Origin: Burkholderia thailandensis E264
GTDB taxonomy: Bacteria > Pseudomonadota > Gammaproteobacteria > Burkholderiales > Burkholderiaceae
NCBI RefSeq assembly: GCF_000012365.1
Contig: NC_007650.1
Location: 2,170,001-2,234,000, forward strand
Length of the DNA: 64,000 bases
Direction of reading: 5' to 3'
Shown here in pieces: positions 49,979-60,686 of this stretch (position 1 is the stretch's first letter; each line of letters opens with the position of its first letter). A program made the position numbers and the translations under genes. The notes under the pieces were generated by a model. The model searched no databases. It saw nothing but the letters and a program-made list of their open reading frames with translations, and was not told the origin of the DNA.

Positions 49979-51420
49979 ACGCCCGCTTCTCGGTGCTGCT
50001 CGACACCTTCGCACGCGCGGCGCGCCGCGCGGCCGACACCGGCGAGCCCGTGCTCGCCGCCGCATCGTTTCCGCTGCGGCCGCTGAAACTGTTCGACCTG
50101 ATCGCGAGCTGGGACGACGGCGCGACCCCGTGGTGCTTCGTCGAAGCCGGCGACGAGCCGGGCGCGCCGGACCGGCCGGCCGCACTGTTCGGCTGGGACT
50201 GCGCGCTCGATCTGAACGAGCCGGGCGATGCGCGATTCGCCCGGCTCGACGCGCGCTGGCGCGCGCTCGCCCGCGCGGCGGTCGTCGCCGGGCCACAGCC
50301 GCCGCGCATCGTCGGCGGCTTTCGCTTCGATCCGCGCGGGCCCCGGCATGCGCACTGGCAAGCGTTTCCCGATGCGAGCCTGACGCTCGCGAAGATGCTG
50401 ATCGTTCGAGAAGGGGATGCGTATTGGGCGGTCTGCCAGCGTGTCGTCTCCGCGCACGACGATTGCGCCGCGCTCGCGCGCGAATGCGACGCGCGAATCG
50501 GCATGCTCGCGGCGCTCGCGCCCGCCATTGACGACGATGCGCCGCGCCTGCTGCACGTCCACGCGCTGCAAGCCGCCGAATGGCAGCACAAGGCGCGACG
50601 CGCGGTCGACGCGATTCGCCGCGACGCATTCAGCAAGGTCGTGCTCGCGCGCGACGTGCTGCAACAGTACGCGCAGCCCGTCGCAATCGGACCGCTGCTG
50701 CGCCGGCTCAGGCTGCGCGACGCGCGCGCGCATCTGTTCGCGGTCCGCCGGCGCGAGGGCTGCTTCGTCGGCGCGACGCCGGAACGCCTCGTGCGCGTCG
50801 CGCACGGCCACGCGCAAACGCACGCGCTCGCCGGCACGATCGCGCGCGGCGACGATCGCGATCACGACCGCGCACTCGGCGCGCAGTTGATGGCGTCGGC
50901 GAAGGAGCGCCTCGAACACGCGCTCGTCGTCGATGCGATCCGCGACGCGCTCGCGCCGCTGTCGCGCACGATCGACGTGCCGGCCGAGCCGTCGCTGTTG
51001 CGCCTGCCGCGCCTGCAACACCTGAGCACGCCGATCGCCGCGACGCTGAACGCGGACGCGACGCTGCTGCAGGCCGTCGCGGCGCTGCATCCGACGCCCG
51101 CCGTCGCCGGCTATCCGCGCGCCGCCGCGCTCGAGCACATTCGCGCACACGAAGGCTTCGATCGGGGCTGGTACGCCGGCCCGATCGGCTGGATCGACGC
51201 GCACGGCAACGGCGACTTCGTCGTCGCGCTGCGCTCGGCGCTGATCTCGGCAGGCGCTTGCCGGCTGTTCGCCGGCTGCGGGATCGTCGCCGAGTCGGAG
51301 CCGGCGCGCGAGTATCGCGAGACGAACCTCAAGCTGTCGGGCATGCGGGCGGCGATCGAGGCACGCGACGCCGCCGCCAACCTGCGCACGGTCGCGCCGA
51401 TGCCTGCCGCCGCACACTGA
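49975..51420 (+). CDS. pchA: isochorismate synthase (salicylate biosynthesis)
   Basis: 481 residues, chorismate-binding MST family. C-terminal motifs: KVVLARDV, FVGATPERLVRV, LAGTIARG, EHALVVDAIRDAL, LHPTPAVAGYPR, GWYAGPIGWID and FAGCGIVAESEPAREYRET. It converts chorismate to isochorismate for PchB. The ATG overlaps the pchB stop (ATGA). Last gene of pchDCBA, convergent with the M23 peptidase gene. Confidence 0.95.
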   Translation: MNARFSVLLDTFARAARRAADTGEPVLAAASFPLRPLKLFDLIASWDDGATPWCFVEAGDEPGAPDRPAALFGWDCALDLNEPGDARFARLDARWRALARAAVVAGPQPPRIVGGFRFDPRGPRHAHWQAFPDASLTLAKMLIVREGDAYWAVCQRVVSAHDDCAALARECDARIGMLAALAPAIDDDAPRLLHVHALQAAEWQHKARRAVDAIRRDAFSKVVLARDVLQQYAQPVAIGPLLRRLRLRDARAHLFAVRRREGCFVGATPERLVRVAHGHAQTHALAGTIARGDDRDHDRALGAQLMASAKERLEHALVVDAIRDALAPLSRTIDVPAEPSLLRLPRLQHLSTPIAATLNADATLLQAVAALHPTPAVAGYPRAAALEHIRAHEGFDRGWYAGPIGWIDAHGNGDFVVALRSALISAGACRLFAGCGIVAESEPAREYRETNLKLSGMRAAIEARDAAANLRTVAPMPAAAH

Positions 51421-51647
51421 TTCGCACGCACGCCGCACGCGCACGACGCGCCGCGCGCCGTGAATCGCGCAACACGCAGGAAAAGCCGGGCGCGGCCCGG
51501 CCGCCGACGATCACATCGTCGCGAGACACGCGCAACCGTGAATCGAGCGCGCCTCGCGCGGCATTCGGCACCACGACGCGCGCGCGTTGAACCGCGCCGA
51601 TGCCGCGCAGGCCCGGCGCCAGCGCGCACCGCGACACGTCGACGCCG

Positions 51648-52892
51648 TCAATTCGCGCATGCCGACACGACCGGATCGTTGCTCCCCGTATAGACGAATC
51701 CGTCCGATACCCATCGATTCGAGTCGAGCCGATACCAGAGCCGCGTCGCGCCCCAGTTGCCCTGCACCGTGTCGCCGTACGCATAGCACGCAAGCTGCAC
51801 CGTCGCGCCGTTCGACACCGTGCCGACAACCGACGCGGACAGCGACGGCGCGCTGCGCAGATTCACGGGCCCCGGCGACTGCACGGTCGCCTTCACGGGC
51901 CGCGACGGCTCGGTCGGCCCGCCGCTGTCGTCGGAGCCGTAGTTGGTCAGCGACGCCTGCACGGACACGCGCCGCTGATTGCGCACCGCATAGCCCGAAT
52001 ACGCGTTGCTCCCTTCGAAGAACTGCCAGCCGCCGATCGTCTTGCCGTTCACCGGCACGTCGCTGCCGCCCTGGCTCAACGCAAAATGCACATGCGGCCC
52101 GGTGGTCTGCCCGCCGCACGGCAGCCCATTGCCGACCCGCCCGAGATATTGCCCCTGACGCACGCGCGTGCCGCTGCCCGCCTGCGTCAGTTGAACCATG
52201 TGGTAGTACGTGGTCGTATAGCCGTTGTCGTGAACGATCTTGACGATCGCGCTGCCGTTGCGCTCGCAGCTCTTGTAGAGCGTGCCGTCGCGGGCGGCGA
52301 GCACTTGGCCGTTGCCGCCGGAGAAGTCGAGCGAGTTGAACGGCCGGCTGTCGCCGCTCCAGCCGTGCGCGCCGCCCGTCCAGTACCACGCGGCGCCCTG
52401 CTGCCACGGCAGCGCGAGCCCCGTCTGCGCGGGCGCCGCCTTCCGTTGCGGCGCGCCCGGCGCGCGGCCGGCGTTGAGGTGCGCGCGCTCGTCGTCGGCG
52501 ATCAGCTTCGCCGGCGCCGCGGCGGCGAGCGCGTGAAACGCATCGGTGCCCTCGATGCCGACGACCCATCCTTCGTTCGCACGCCGCGCGACGAAGAGCT
52601 TCGTGACGGGATAAGCAGGCGTGTCGTTCGGAACGACCTGCGTGATCGTGCCGAGCACCCATCCGGCGTCCGGGTCCGACTTGACCGACTCGATCACGTC
52701 GTCACGCACGGCGGGTGCGGCCGGTCCTTGTTTGCCGAGCCGCGCGGAGAAAGCCTGCCGGACCGCATGCTGCAGGTCCGGTATATCGACGGGCGCCGCA
52801 AGCGCGGCGCCGGACAGGCCTGCCGCGATCAACGGCGCGGCCAGCAAACGCGTGATCGGATCGGATGCAATACGCCAGACCATCGGGCCCAT
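51648..52892 (-). CDS. secreted M23 metalloendopeptidase, LasA/beta-lytic type, with C-terminal SH3-like domain
   Basis: 414 residues from MGPMVWRIAS, chosen because GGGAGG lies 7 bases upstream; an ATG at 52922 is also in frame. Signal peptide about 1-33 (LIAAGLSGAALA). A pro-region (about 34-160) precedes the peptidase (about 160-330). Zinc ligands and catalytic His match LasA spacing: His176 (GGAH), Asp189 (SLDF), His231 (YYHM), and His267/His269 (GPHVH). A bacterial SH3-like region (about 345-414) may bind cell wall. Probably cleaves glycine-rich cell-wall or elastin peptides (family knowledge). Confidence 0.9.
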   Translation of the reverse strand: MGPMVWRIASDPITRLLAAPLIAAGLSGAALAAPVDIPDLQHAVRQAFSARLGKQGPAAPAVRDDVIESVKSDPDAGWVLGTITQVVPNDTPAYPVTKLFVARRANEGWVVGIEGTDAFHALAAAAPAKLIADDERAHLNAGRAPGAPQRKAAPAQTGLALPWQQGAAWYWTGGAHGWSGDSRPFNSLDFSGGNGQVLAARDGTLYKSCERNGSAIVKIVHDNGYTTTYYHMVQLTQAGSGTRVRQGQYLGRVGNGLPCGGQTTGPHVHFALSQGGSDVPVNGKTIGGWQFFEGSNAYSGYAVRNQRRVSVQASLTNYGSDDSGGPTEPSRPVKATVQSPGPVNLRSAPSLSASVVGTVSNGATVQLACYAYGDTVQGNWGATRLWYRLDSNRWVSDGFVYTGSNDPVVSACAN

Positions 52893-53621
52893 GAAAACGC
52901 CTCCCTCATCAGTGAACGTCATCGTTTCGACGGACGGGACCGGCCGCGGCCCGATGCGGCCTCGTCGGCCGACATCGCAGCAGCGGTCCCACTGTGAACC
53001 TTGGCAGCTCGATTCGCATTCCTTAGCAGCTTGATCAAGCCGACAAAGCCCTTACGCCACGGGAATCATAGTGATTTTTTTGTAAAAGTAAACCTTGCGC
53101 GGGATAAAGCGAATTGGTAACAAAGTGTATTTTTCACGATCACTTATCGGATATTGCCGCAACCAATGTGCATTGAAACGGAGATTGTTTCGAAACGTCG
53201 CCCAGGAATCATCCTAGACTCCATGATCAAATTGCAAAGGAATCCGAATAATCTCAGCAGCCGAAGCGCTCGCTCAAGCCGATTGCGCCGACGCGCGCAC
53301 AGATGATGAAAAGTCGATCGATTTCAGCCACTTATCGCCGCACATGCGGGCAAGCATGACGCGCCCGCGCAATCGCCGGACGCGTCAACCGATTCAAGCG
53401 CGCGCGAGATTGGCTGCACGCTTTCACACGCCGATAAGATGCGGCGGTTTAAAATGAATACGTCGCTTGCATGAAGCGACGCGAATGTCAGGATATGTAT
53501 CCTGAAGCACATTCGCCTGAATTCGAGAATGCGAACGAACGCGCGATATTGCTATTTTCGTCGACGCACGCTCGCCCGCTTTACGTTTGACGCGGACGTC
53601 GAGCCCGCGACAACCGCCGTC
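52893..53621. other. AT-rich intergenic with two adjacent hairpins
   Basis: No gene recognised. Bases about 53065-53270 are AT-rich. The promoter of the M23 gene should lie in the right-hand part of 52893-53100. Two structured elements occur at 53461-53516 (listed separately). Confidence 0.6.
53461..53516. other. two adjacent hairpins of unknown role
   Basis: First: CGTCGCTT-GCATG-AAGCGACG (53461-53481), a perfect 8-bp stem. Second: outer arms GCGAATGT/ACATTCGC (53481-53488 and 53509-53516) enclose CAGGATA/TATCCTG with an AAGC bulge. No T-run follows, so neither is a normal terminator. It lies 105 bases beyond the livF stop. Confidence 0.6.
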
Positions 53622-54323
53622 CTATCCGCCGAGATACGCGGCCCTGATCCGGTCGTTCTCGAGCAGGTTCGCGCCGGTGTCGGCGAGCACGACGCGCCCG
53701 GTTTCGAGCACGTAACCGCGATCGGCAACCTGCAGCGCCTTGTGAGCGTTCTGCTCGACGAGAAACACCGTCACGCCCTCGTCGCGAATCGTGCGGATGA
53801 TGTCGAAGATCTGCGCGATCACGAGCGGCGCCAAGCCGAGCGTCGGCTCGTCGAGCAGCAGCAGGCGCGGCCGGCTCATCAGCGCGCGGCCGATCGCGAG
53901 CATCTGCTGCTCGCCGCCCGACATCGTGCCCGCGCGCTGCGCGGAGCGCTCCTTGAGCCGTGGAAACAGCCGATACACATGCTCGACGCCTTCGTCGATC
54001 TCGTGGCGGCTGGCAAAGAAGCCGCCCATCTTCAGGTTCTCGAGCACGGTCAGGCTCGGAAACACGCGGCGCCCTTCCGGCGAGATCGCGAGCCCCTGGC
54101 GCATGATTTCGTGCGTCGGCATCGCGGTGATGTCGTCGCCTTCGAACAGCACGCGCCCGCTCGAGGCGCGCGGCGTGCCGCACACGGTCATCATCAGCGT
54201 CGTCTTGCCCGCGCCGTTGCTGCCGATCAGCGTGACGATCTCGCCCTTCTTCACCTCGATCGACACGCCCGACAGCGCCTCGATCGCGCCGTAATGCGTG
54301 TGGACCCTCTCCAGCTTCAGCAT
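53622..54323 (-). CDS. livF: branched-chain amino acid ABC transporter, ATPase LivF
   Basis: 233 residues from [12 protein letters not shown]. Walker A GSNGAGKTT, signature MSGGEQQML, Walker B LLLLDEPTLGLAP and the LivF-type VFLVEQNAHKAL are present. The start overlaps the livG stop by one base (TGATG); the open frame upstream is not coding. Last gene of the livKHMGF operon; it energises uptake of Leu/Ile/Val. Confidence 0.94.
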   Translation of the reverse strand: MLKLERVHTHYGAIEALSGVSIEVKKGEIVTLIGSNGAGKTTLMMTVCGTPRASSGRVLFEGDDITAMPTHEIMRQGLAISPEGRRVFPSLTVLENLKMGGFFASRHEIDEGVEHVYRLFPRLKERSAQRAGTMSGGEQQMLAIGRALMSRPRLLLLDEPTLGLAPLVIAQIFDIIRTIRDEGVTVFLVEQNAHKALQVADRGYVLETGRVVLADTGANLLENDRIRAAYLGG

Positions 54324-55096
54324 CACTCCTCTCCCAGATAGGCCTTGATCACGCGCGGATCGTTGCGCACTTCGTCGGGCTTGCCGATCGTGATCGGCCG
54401 GCCGTGCTCCATCACCAGAATGCGATCCGAGACGCCCATCACGAGACTCATGTCGTGCTCGATCAGCAGCACCGAAATGCCGAACTCGCGGCGCAGCCGG
54501 TCGATCAGTTGCTGCAGTTCGACCTTCTCCTGCGGATTGAGGCCCGCCGCCGGCTCGTCGAGCATCAGCAGCCGCGGGTTCGTGATCATGCAGCGCGCGA
54601 TCTCGACGCGGCGCTGATGACCATACGAGAGCGTGCCCGCGGGCCGGTTCGCGACCGCCGTCAGATTCATCCGCTCGAGCCACATCGCCGCGCGCTCGAG
54701 CGCGTCGCGCTCCGCGCGCCGATACGCGGGGGTCGCGAAAAGGCCGTGCAGGAGCCCCGATTTCACTTGCCGATGCTGCGCGACGAGCAGGTTCTCGACG
54801 ACCGTCAGCGACTTGAACAGCCGAATGTTCTGGAACGTGCGCACGAGCCCCTTGCGCGCGACGAGATGGCTCGTCAGGCCGCCGATCGAATGGCCGTCGA
54901 GCACGACGCTGCCCGCCGTCGGCCGATAGAACCCGCCGATGCAGTTGAACACCGTCGTCTTGCCCGCGCCGTTCGGGCCGATGATCGCGAACACCTCGTC
55001 GCGGCGCACGTCGAAATCGATCCCGTCCACCGCGAGCAGGCCGCCGAAGCGCATCTGCAGCGCGGACACCTTCAACATTTCCGTCGTCGCGCTCAT
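54323..55096 (-). CDS. livG: branched-chain amino acid ABC transporter, ATPase LivG
   Basis: 257 residues. Walker [23 protein letters not shown], the LivG motif [12 protein letters not shown], signature [13 protein letters not shown] and Walker [14 protein letters not shown]. Overlaps livM by 4 bases upstream and livF by 1 base downstream. Confidence 0.94.
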   Translation of the reverse strand: MSATTEMLKVSALQMRFGGLLAVDGIDFDVRRDEVFAIIGPNGAGKTTVFNCIGGFYRPTAGSVVLDGHSIGGLTSHLVARKGLVRTFQNIRLFKSLTVVENLLVAQHRQVKSGLLHGLFATPAYRRAERDALERAAMWLERMNLTAVANRPAGTLSYGHQRRVEIARCMITNPRLLMLDEPAAGLNPQEKVELQQLIDRLRREFGISVLLIEHDMSLVMGVSDRILVMEHGRPITIGKPDEVRNDPRVIKAYLGEE

Positions 55097-56364
55097 TGCG
55101 GCAGCTCCACGTGGGGACGGCTCGCGGGCAGCAGGCCCTGCGGACGCCACATCATCATCAACACCATCACGAGGCCGAACATCAGCATCCGGTATTCGGC
55201 GAAGCCGCGTGCGACTTCGGGCAGCACGGTCAGCAGGATCGCCGCGAGGATCACGCCGAGCTGCGAGCCCATCCCGCCCAGCACGACGATCGCGAGAATC
55301 AGCGCGGATTCGATGAACGTGAACGACTCGGGATTCACGAGCCCCTGGCGCGCCGCGAAGAACGCGCCGCCGATGCCGGCGAACGACGCGCCGAGCGTGA
55401 ACGCCGACAGCTTGATGCGCGTCGGGTTGAGGCCGAGCGAGCGGCACGCGATCTCGTCGTCGCGCAGCGCCTCCCACGCACGCCCCATCGGCATGCGGAT
55501 CAGCCGGCTCGTCACGAACAGCGTGAAGCAGACGAGCACGAGCGCGATCAGGTACAGGAAGATCACGACGTGCTTGCCGCTGTACTCGATCCCGATCAAC
55601 TCGTGGAACGTCTTCGCGCCCTCGACGCTCGCGCTTCGCGCCATCTCGAAGCCGAACACGGTCGGCTTCGGAATGCTGGAAATGCCGTCCGGGCCGCCCG
55701 TGATGCTCGTCAGGTTGTTCGCGAGCAGCCGGATGATCTCGCCGAAGCCGAGCGTGACGATCGCGAGATAGTCGCCGCGCAGCCGCAGCACAGGAAAGCC
55801 GAGCAGGAAGCCGAACGTCGCCGAAGCAAGGGCCGACAGCGGCAGGCATTCCCAGAACGTGAGGCCGAAATACTGGTTGAGCAGCGCGTACGTGTAGCCG
55901 CCGACCGCGTAGAAGCCGACGTAGCCGAGATCGAGCAGGCCCGCGAAGCCGACGACGATATTCAGGCCGAGACCGAGAATCACGTAGATGAGCGCAAGCG
56001 TCGCGATGTCGATCGCGCCGCGCGAGCCGATGAACGGCCACACGAAGCCGAGCGCGACGAGCGCCCAGACGATCGCGCGCTGCTCGCGCGCGCCGAGCGG
56101 CGCGATCGCGGGCATGCGCACGGCGGCCTTCGCGCGCAGCAGCGCGGGCTTGAAGAGCTGAAACAGGAACACGGCGGCCACGGCGATCCAGACGGGCCGC
56201 CAGTGCGCCTCGAGCACGACCTGATAGCCGTCGAGCTTCAACTGAAGGCCGAGGATCGGCACCGTGAGGATCGCGGTCAGCACGGCGGCCGTCACCGCGT
56301 GCTTGAGCGACTGGACGGCCGGCGCGCTGGCCGTCGTGTGAACGGAAGTCATCGCTTGATTCAT
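55093..56364 (-). CDS. livM: branched-chain amino acid ABC transporter, permease LivM
   Basis: 423 residues from [11 protein letters not shown]. An N-terminal extension with two TM segments precedes the conserved core: [25 protein letters not shown] (in part), [27 protein letters not shown], and the EAA-like [19 protein letters not shown]. Eight to ten membrane helices. Overlaps livG by 4 bases and starts 8 bases after livH. Confidence 0.93.
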   Translation of the reverse strand: MNQAMTSVHTTASAPAVQSLKHAVTAAVLTAILTVPILGLQLKLDGYQVVLEAHWRPVWIAVAAVFLFQLFKPALLRAKAAVRMPAIAPLGAREQRAIVWALVALGFVWPFIGSRGAIDIATLALIYVILGLGLNIVVGFAGLLDLGYVGFYAVGGYTYALLNQYFGLTFWECLPLSALASATFGFLLGFPVLRLRGDYLAIVTLGFGEIIRLLANNLTSITGGPDGISSIPKPTVFGFEMARSASVEGAKTFHELIGIEYSGKHVVIFLYLIALVLVCFTLFVTSRLIRMPMGRAWEALRDDEIACRSLGLNPTRIKLSAFTLGASFAGIGGAFFAARQGLVNPESFTFIESALILAIVVLGGMGSQLGVILAAILLTVLPEVARGFAEYRMLMFGLVMVLMMMWRPQGLLPASRPHVELPQ

Positions 56365-56372
56365 GAGCGGCC

Positions 56373-57299
<927 letters not shown>

Positions 57300-57438
57300 G
57301 CGGGAAGCCCCCGTTCGCGCCGGCGCGCGCGCCGGCGCACTTGAAAGAAACGGCGCACGCCGCGCACGGGCGTCCGATCTCGACACGCCCGCCGCCCGGC
57401 GCCCCGGGTGTTCCCGCGGCGGCGCCGGGCCAATGCGG

Positions 57439-57469
57439 CCCGCCCCGCTCGAACGTGCAGCGGGGCGGG
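57439..57469 (-). other. GC-rich hairpin between livK and livH
   Basis: CCCGCCCCGCT and AGCGGGGCGGG form a perfect 11-bp stem with a 9-base loop, just after the livK stop. There is no T-run. It may protect livK mRNA or partly end transcription, so that the binding protein is made in excess of the membrane subunits (inference). Confidence 0.7.
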
Positions 57470-57489
57470 CAGGCGGGCAGATACTCCGG

Positions 57490-58605
57490 TTAGTTGGCGG
57501 CCGTCTTGGTCGCGTCCTTGTGCCACTTGTAGACGACGAACTTGAACGACTTCAGGTCGCCCTGCGCGTCGTACGACACCTTGCCGATCGGCGTGTCGAA
57601 GGTGTGCTGGTGCATGTATGCGGCGACCTTCGCCGGATCGGTCGACTTCGCGCCCGCGATCGAATCGGCGATGATCTTCACGCCGGAATACGCGGGCATC
57701 TGGAACGTGCCGTTCGGATCGCGCTTCTTCTGCGCGAACGCCTTCATCACGGCCGCGTTCGCCGGATCGACCGTGAAGTCCGCCGGCAACGTGACGAGCA
57801 TCCCCTCGGAAGCGGGCCCCGCGATCGCCGTCACGTCCTTGTTGCCGACGCCCTCGGGCCCCATGAACACGGCCTTCAAGCCCTGTTCGCGCGCCTGACG
57901 CATCAGCAGCCCCATTTCCGGGTGATAGCCGCCGAAATAGACGAAGTCGACGCCCTGCGACTTCAGCTTCGTGATGATCGCCGAGTAATCGGAGTCGCCC
58001 GCGTTGATGCCTTCGAAGATCACGACAGGCACCTTCGCCGCGTCAAGCTCCTTTTTCACCGCCGACGCGATGCCCTGGCCGTACGACTGCTTGTCATGCA
58101 GCACGGCGACCTTCTTCGGCTTGACCTTGCCGATGATGTATTGCGCGGCGGCCGGCCCCTGCTGATCGTCGCGGCCGATCGTGCGGAAGATGAACTTGCG
58201 CTTCTTGCCTTCGGTGAGCTGCGGCGCGGTTGCGGACGGCGTGATCATCACGACGCCCTCGTTCTCGTAGATGTCCGACGCCGGGATCGTCGAGCCCGAG
58301 CACACATGGCCGATCACGAACTTGATCTTCTGGCTGACGATCTTGTTCGCGACCGCGACCGCCTGCTTCGGCTCGCACGCATCGTCCATCATCACCGCCT
58401 CGAGCTTGTTGCCGCCCGCGCCGCCTGCTGCATTGACCTGCTCGATCGCCGTCAGCGCGCCGGCCTTGACCATGTCGCCGTATTGCGCGACCGAGCCGCT
58501 CATCGGGCCGGCGATGGCGATCTTCACGGTTTCCGCATGAGCGGCGGCGCCGGCTGCAACGAGCATCGCGGCAAGGGAAACGGACGTAAGACGGGACAGC
58601 ATCAT
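57490..58605 (-). CDS. livK: branched-chain amino acid ABC transporter, periplasmic binding protein
   Basis: 371 residues; ATG-ATG start with GAGGAG 6 bases upstream. Signal peptide about 1-24, cleaved after AHA. The mature part begins ETVKIAIAGPMSGSVAQYG and has the type I periplasmic fold: VIGHVCSGSTIPASDIYE, FIFRTIGRDDQQG, VAVLHDKQSYGQG and VDFVYFGGYHPEMGLLMRQA. Binds Leu/Ile/Val or related amino acids. First gene of the liv operon. Confidence 0.94.
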   Translation of the reverse strand: MMLSRLTSVSLAAMLVAAGAAAHAETVKIAIAGPMSGSVAQYGDMVKAGALTAIEQVNAAGGAGGNKLEAVMMDDACEPKQAVAVANKIVSQKIKFVIGHVCSGSTIPASDIYENEGVVMITPSATAPQLTEGKKRKFIFRTIGRDDQQGPAAAQYIIGKVKPKKVAVLHDKQSYGQGIASAVKKELDAAKVPVVIFEGINAGDSDYSAIITKLKSQGVDFVYFGGYHPEMGLLMRQAREQGLKAVFMGPEGVGNKDVTAIAGPASEGMLVTLPADFTVDPANAAVMKAFAQKKRDPNGTFQMPAYSGVKIIADSIAGAKSTDPAKVAAYMHQHTFDTPIGKVSYDAQGDLKSFKFVVYKWHKDATKTAAN

Positions 58606-59441
58606 CAGGAGCTCCTCGATTATGTTTAGTCATACGGGCAAGGCGGCATGACTTGCGCAATCGAACAACACCCGTGGACGAAACGACTTGGAGCACGCCC
58701 GAGACGGATTGACGGACCTGCAGATGGAACAGCGCTTGCGGGGCCCGGCAGTGTCAGCCGCCGTCGAGAGCGACGGAGACCTTGGTTCGGAAAGACAACG
58801 TGATGCGTCTTGTATTGCGCAAGCGATTCGCCTGCCCCGCTTACCTCACTGCTCATCGGACGGATCTGCCGACAGCCGTTGGCAAGGCAGCCGAAATTAT
58901 AGGATCGTTTTTCATCCGTCTGACCACAATTAACGGATGAATCAGGGAAAATACGCAGTCCGCGCGATGTCCGGCACGCGCGGTTGCACCGGGTTTGCGC
59001 GTGTTGCACCGCACCCGGATACGACCGCCGGACGCCCTTTCGCGTGAGCGCGACGCGCAATTCCTCTTTCGCGACGGACATTTACCGCGACGCTGCGGCG
59101 CACCGCGATGCGCGCCGCCCGCGCCGGCGCCGGCGAGACGACGGCGCGCCGTCCCGCAGCCGGGCCCGGGTGCAACCGCGCGGGCGCGCGCGCCAACTCG
59201 ACAGCGATGCAATGTCCACCCGCAAACTCGCCTATATCGGCAGTTTCATCGGGGGCATGCAAGCACTTTGGAATTTCGGTGAAATAATGCGGCTGCGCGT
59301 TCAGCTTGCCGCACCTTTCGTTCGTTAGCCGATCCGGCCCGCTTCGGCGGCCCGCGCCGGCCGCGGGCGTCGCTCGTCGTGCGAACCTCGATCGACGCGA
59401 ATCGCCGGCCGTCCACGCTCCACATCATTTGGGCTCGGTTC
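58606..59441. other. intergenic between divergent livK and FAD oxidoreductase
   Basis: A perfect TATAAT on the minus strand (58896-58901) may be the livK -10, which would give a leader of about 280 bases; the matching -35 is poor. A 38-codon ORF (59212-59328, MSTRKLAYIGSF...) has no ribosome site and is doubtful. Otherwise nothing was recognised. Confidence 0.5.
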
Positions 59442-60686
59442 ATGGATTTCGATGTCATCGTTCTCGGCGCAGGAATCATCGGCGTATCGGCGGCGCTGCA
59501 CCTGCAGGATCGCGGCCGCCGGGTCGCGCTCCTCGACCGCGGCGCGCCAGGCGACGGCACGAGCTTCGGCAACGCCGGGCTCATCGAGCGCTCGTCGGTC
59601 GCGCCGTACGCGTTCGCGCGCAGCCCGCTCGCGCTGTTGCGCTACGCGGCGAACCGCTCGACCGAGCTCTATTGGGATCGCGCATCGCTGCCCTCGTTCG
59701 CGCCGTGGCTCGCGCGCTTCTGGTGGGAATCGTCGCCGCGCCGCCACGCGGCCGCCGCGCGCGACATGCTGCCCCTCATCGAACGCAGCGTCGCCGAGCA
59801 CGACGCGCTGATCGCGCGCGCCGACGCAGGCGAGCTCGTGCGCGCATGCGGCTGGATCGAGGCCTATCGGACGCCGGCCCGCCTCGAGCGCGCAACGCGC
59901 GACGCGCTGCGCAACGCAAGCCGGCACGGGCTGCGCGTGACGCCGCTCGACGCGTCCGCGCTCGCCGCGCAAGAGCCCGCGCTCGGCCCGGGCTTCTGCG
60001 GCGCGCTGCATTGGCTCGATCCGAAGAGCGTCGTCGATCCGGGCGCGCTCGTCAAAGCGTATGCCCAGCTCTTCGCGCGCGACGGCGGCACGCTGCTCGA
60101 AGGCGACGCGGCGAGCGTCAAAGCGAGCGGCAACGGCTGGCGCGTGCGCACCGCCGACGGCGTCGCGGCGGCGCGCGACGTCGTCGTCGCGCTCGGCCCG
60201 TGGTCGGATACGGTGTTCGCCAAGCTCGGCTACCGGCTTCCGTTGCGCGAGAAGCGCGGCTACCACATGCACTACGCGCCGCCGGACGGCGCGCCGCTCA
60301 CCGCGCCCGTCGTCGATCTCGAGCATGGCTATGTCGTCGCGCCGATGCGTCGCGGGCTGCGGCTCACGACGGGCGTCGAGATCGCCGCGCGCACGCTGCC
60401 GCCGACGGGCGTGCAGCTCGCGCGCGCGGAACGCGTCGCGCAACCGACGTTCAGGCTCGGCCACCGGCTCGATCCGGCGCCGTGGCTCGGCTTGCGGCCG
60501 TGCACGCCGGACATGCGGCCCGTGATCGGCGCCGCGCCGCGGCACCGCGGCATGTGGTTCGCGTTCGGGCACAACCATCACGGGCTCACGCTCGGCCCCA
60601 TTACAGGGCGCCTGCTCGCGGAAATGATGTGCGGCGAGCCGACCGTCGCGGACGTCGCGCCGTTTCGCGCGGAGCGGTTTCTCTGA
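59442..60686 (+). CDS. FAD-dependent oxidoreductase, D-amino-acid dehydrogenase (DadA)-like
   Basis: 414 residues. FAD-binding GAGIIG (residues 8-13) and RGAPGDGTSFGNAGLIERSS, a DadA signature. The substrate domain has PSFAPWLARFWWES. The C-terminal GLRPCTPDMRPVIGAAPRHRGMW and FGHNHHGLTLGPITGRL are typical. The family oxidises D-amino acids or related amines and passes electrons to the respiratory chain. Next to the liv operon on the opposite strand; its substrate is unknown. Confidence 0.88.
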   Translation: MDFDVIVLGAGIIGVSAALHLQDRGRRVALLDRGAPGDGTSFGNAGLIERSSVAPYAFARSPLALLRYAANRSTELYWDRASLPSFAPWLARFWWESSPRRHAAAARDMLPLIERSVAEHDALIARADAGELVRACGWIEAYRTPARLERATRDALRNASRHGLRVTPLDASALAAQEPALGPGFCGALHWLDPKSVVDPGALVKAYAQLFARDGGTLLEGDAASVKASGNGWRVRTADGVAAARDVVVALGPWSDTVFAKLGYRLPLREKRGYHMHYAPPDGAPLTAPVVDLEHGYVVAPMRRGLRLTTGVEIAARTLPPTGVQLARAERVAQPTFRLGHRLDPAPWLGLRPCTPDMRPVIGAAPRHRGMWFAFGHNHHGLTLGPITGRLLAEMMCGEPTVADVAPFRAERFL

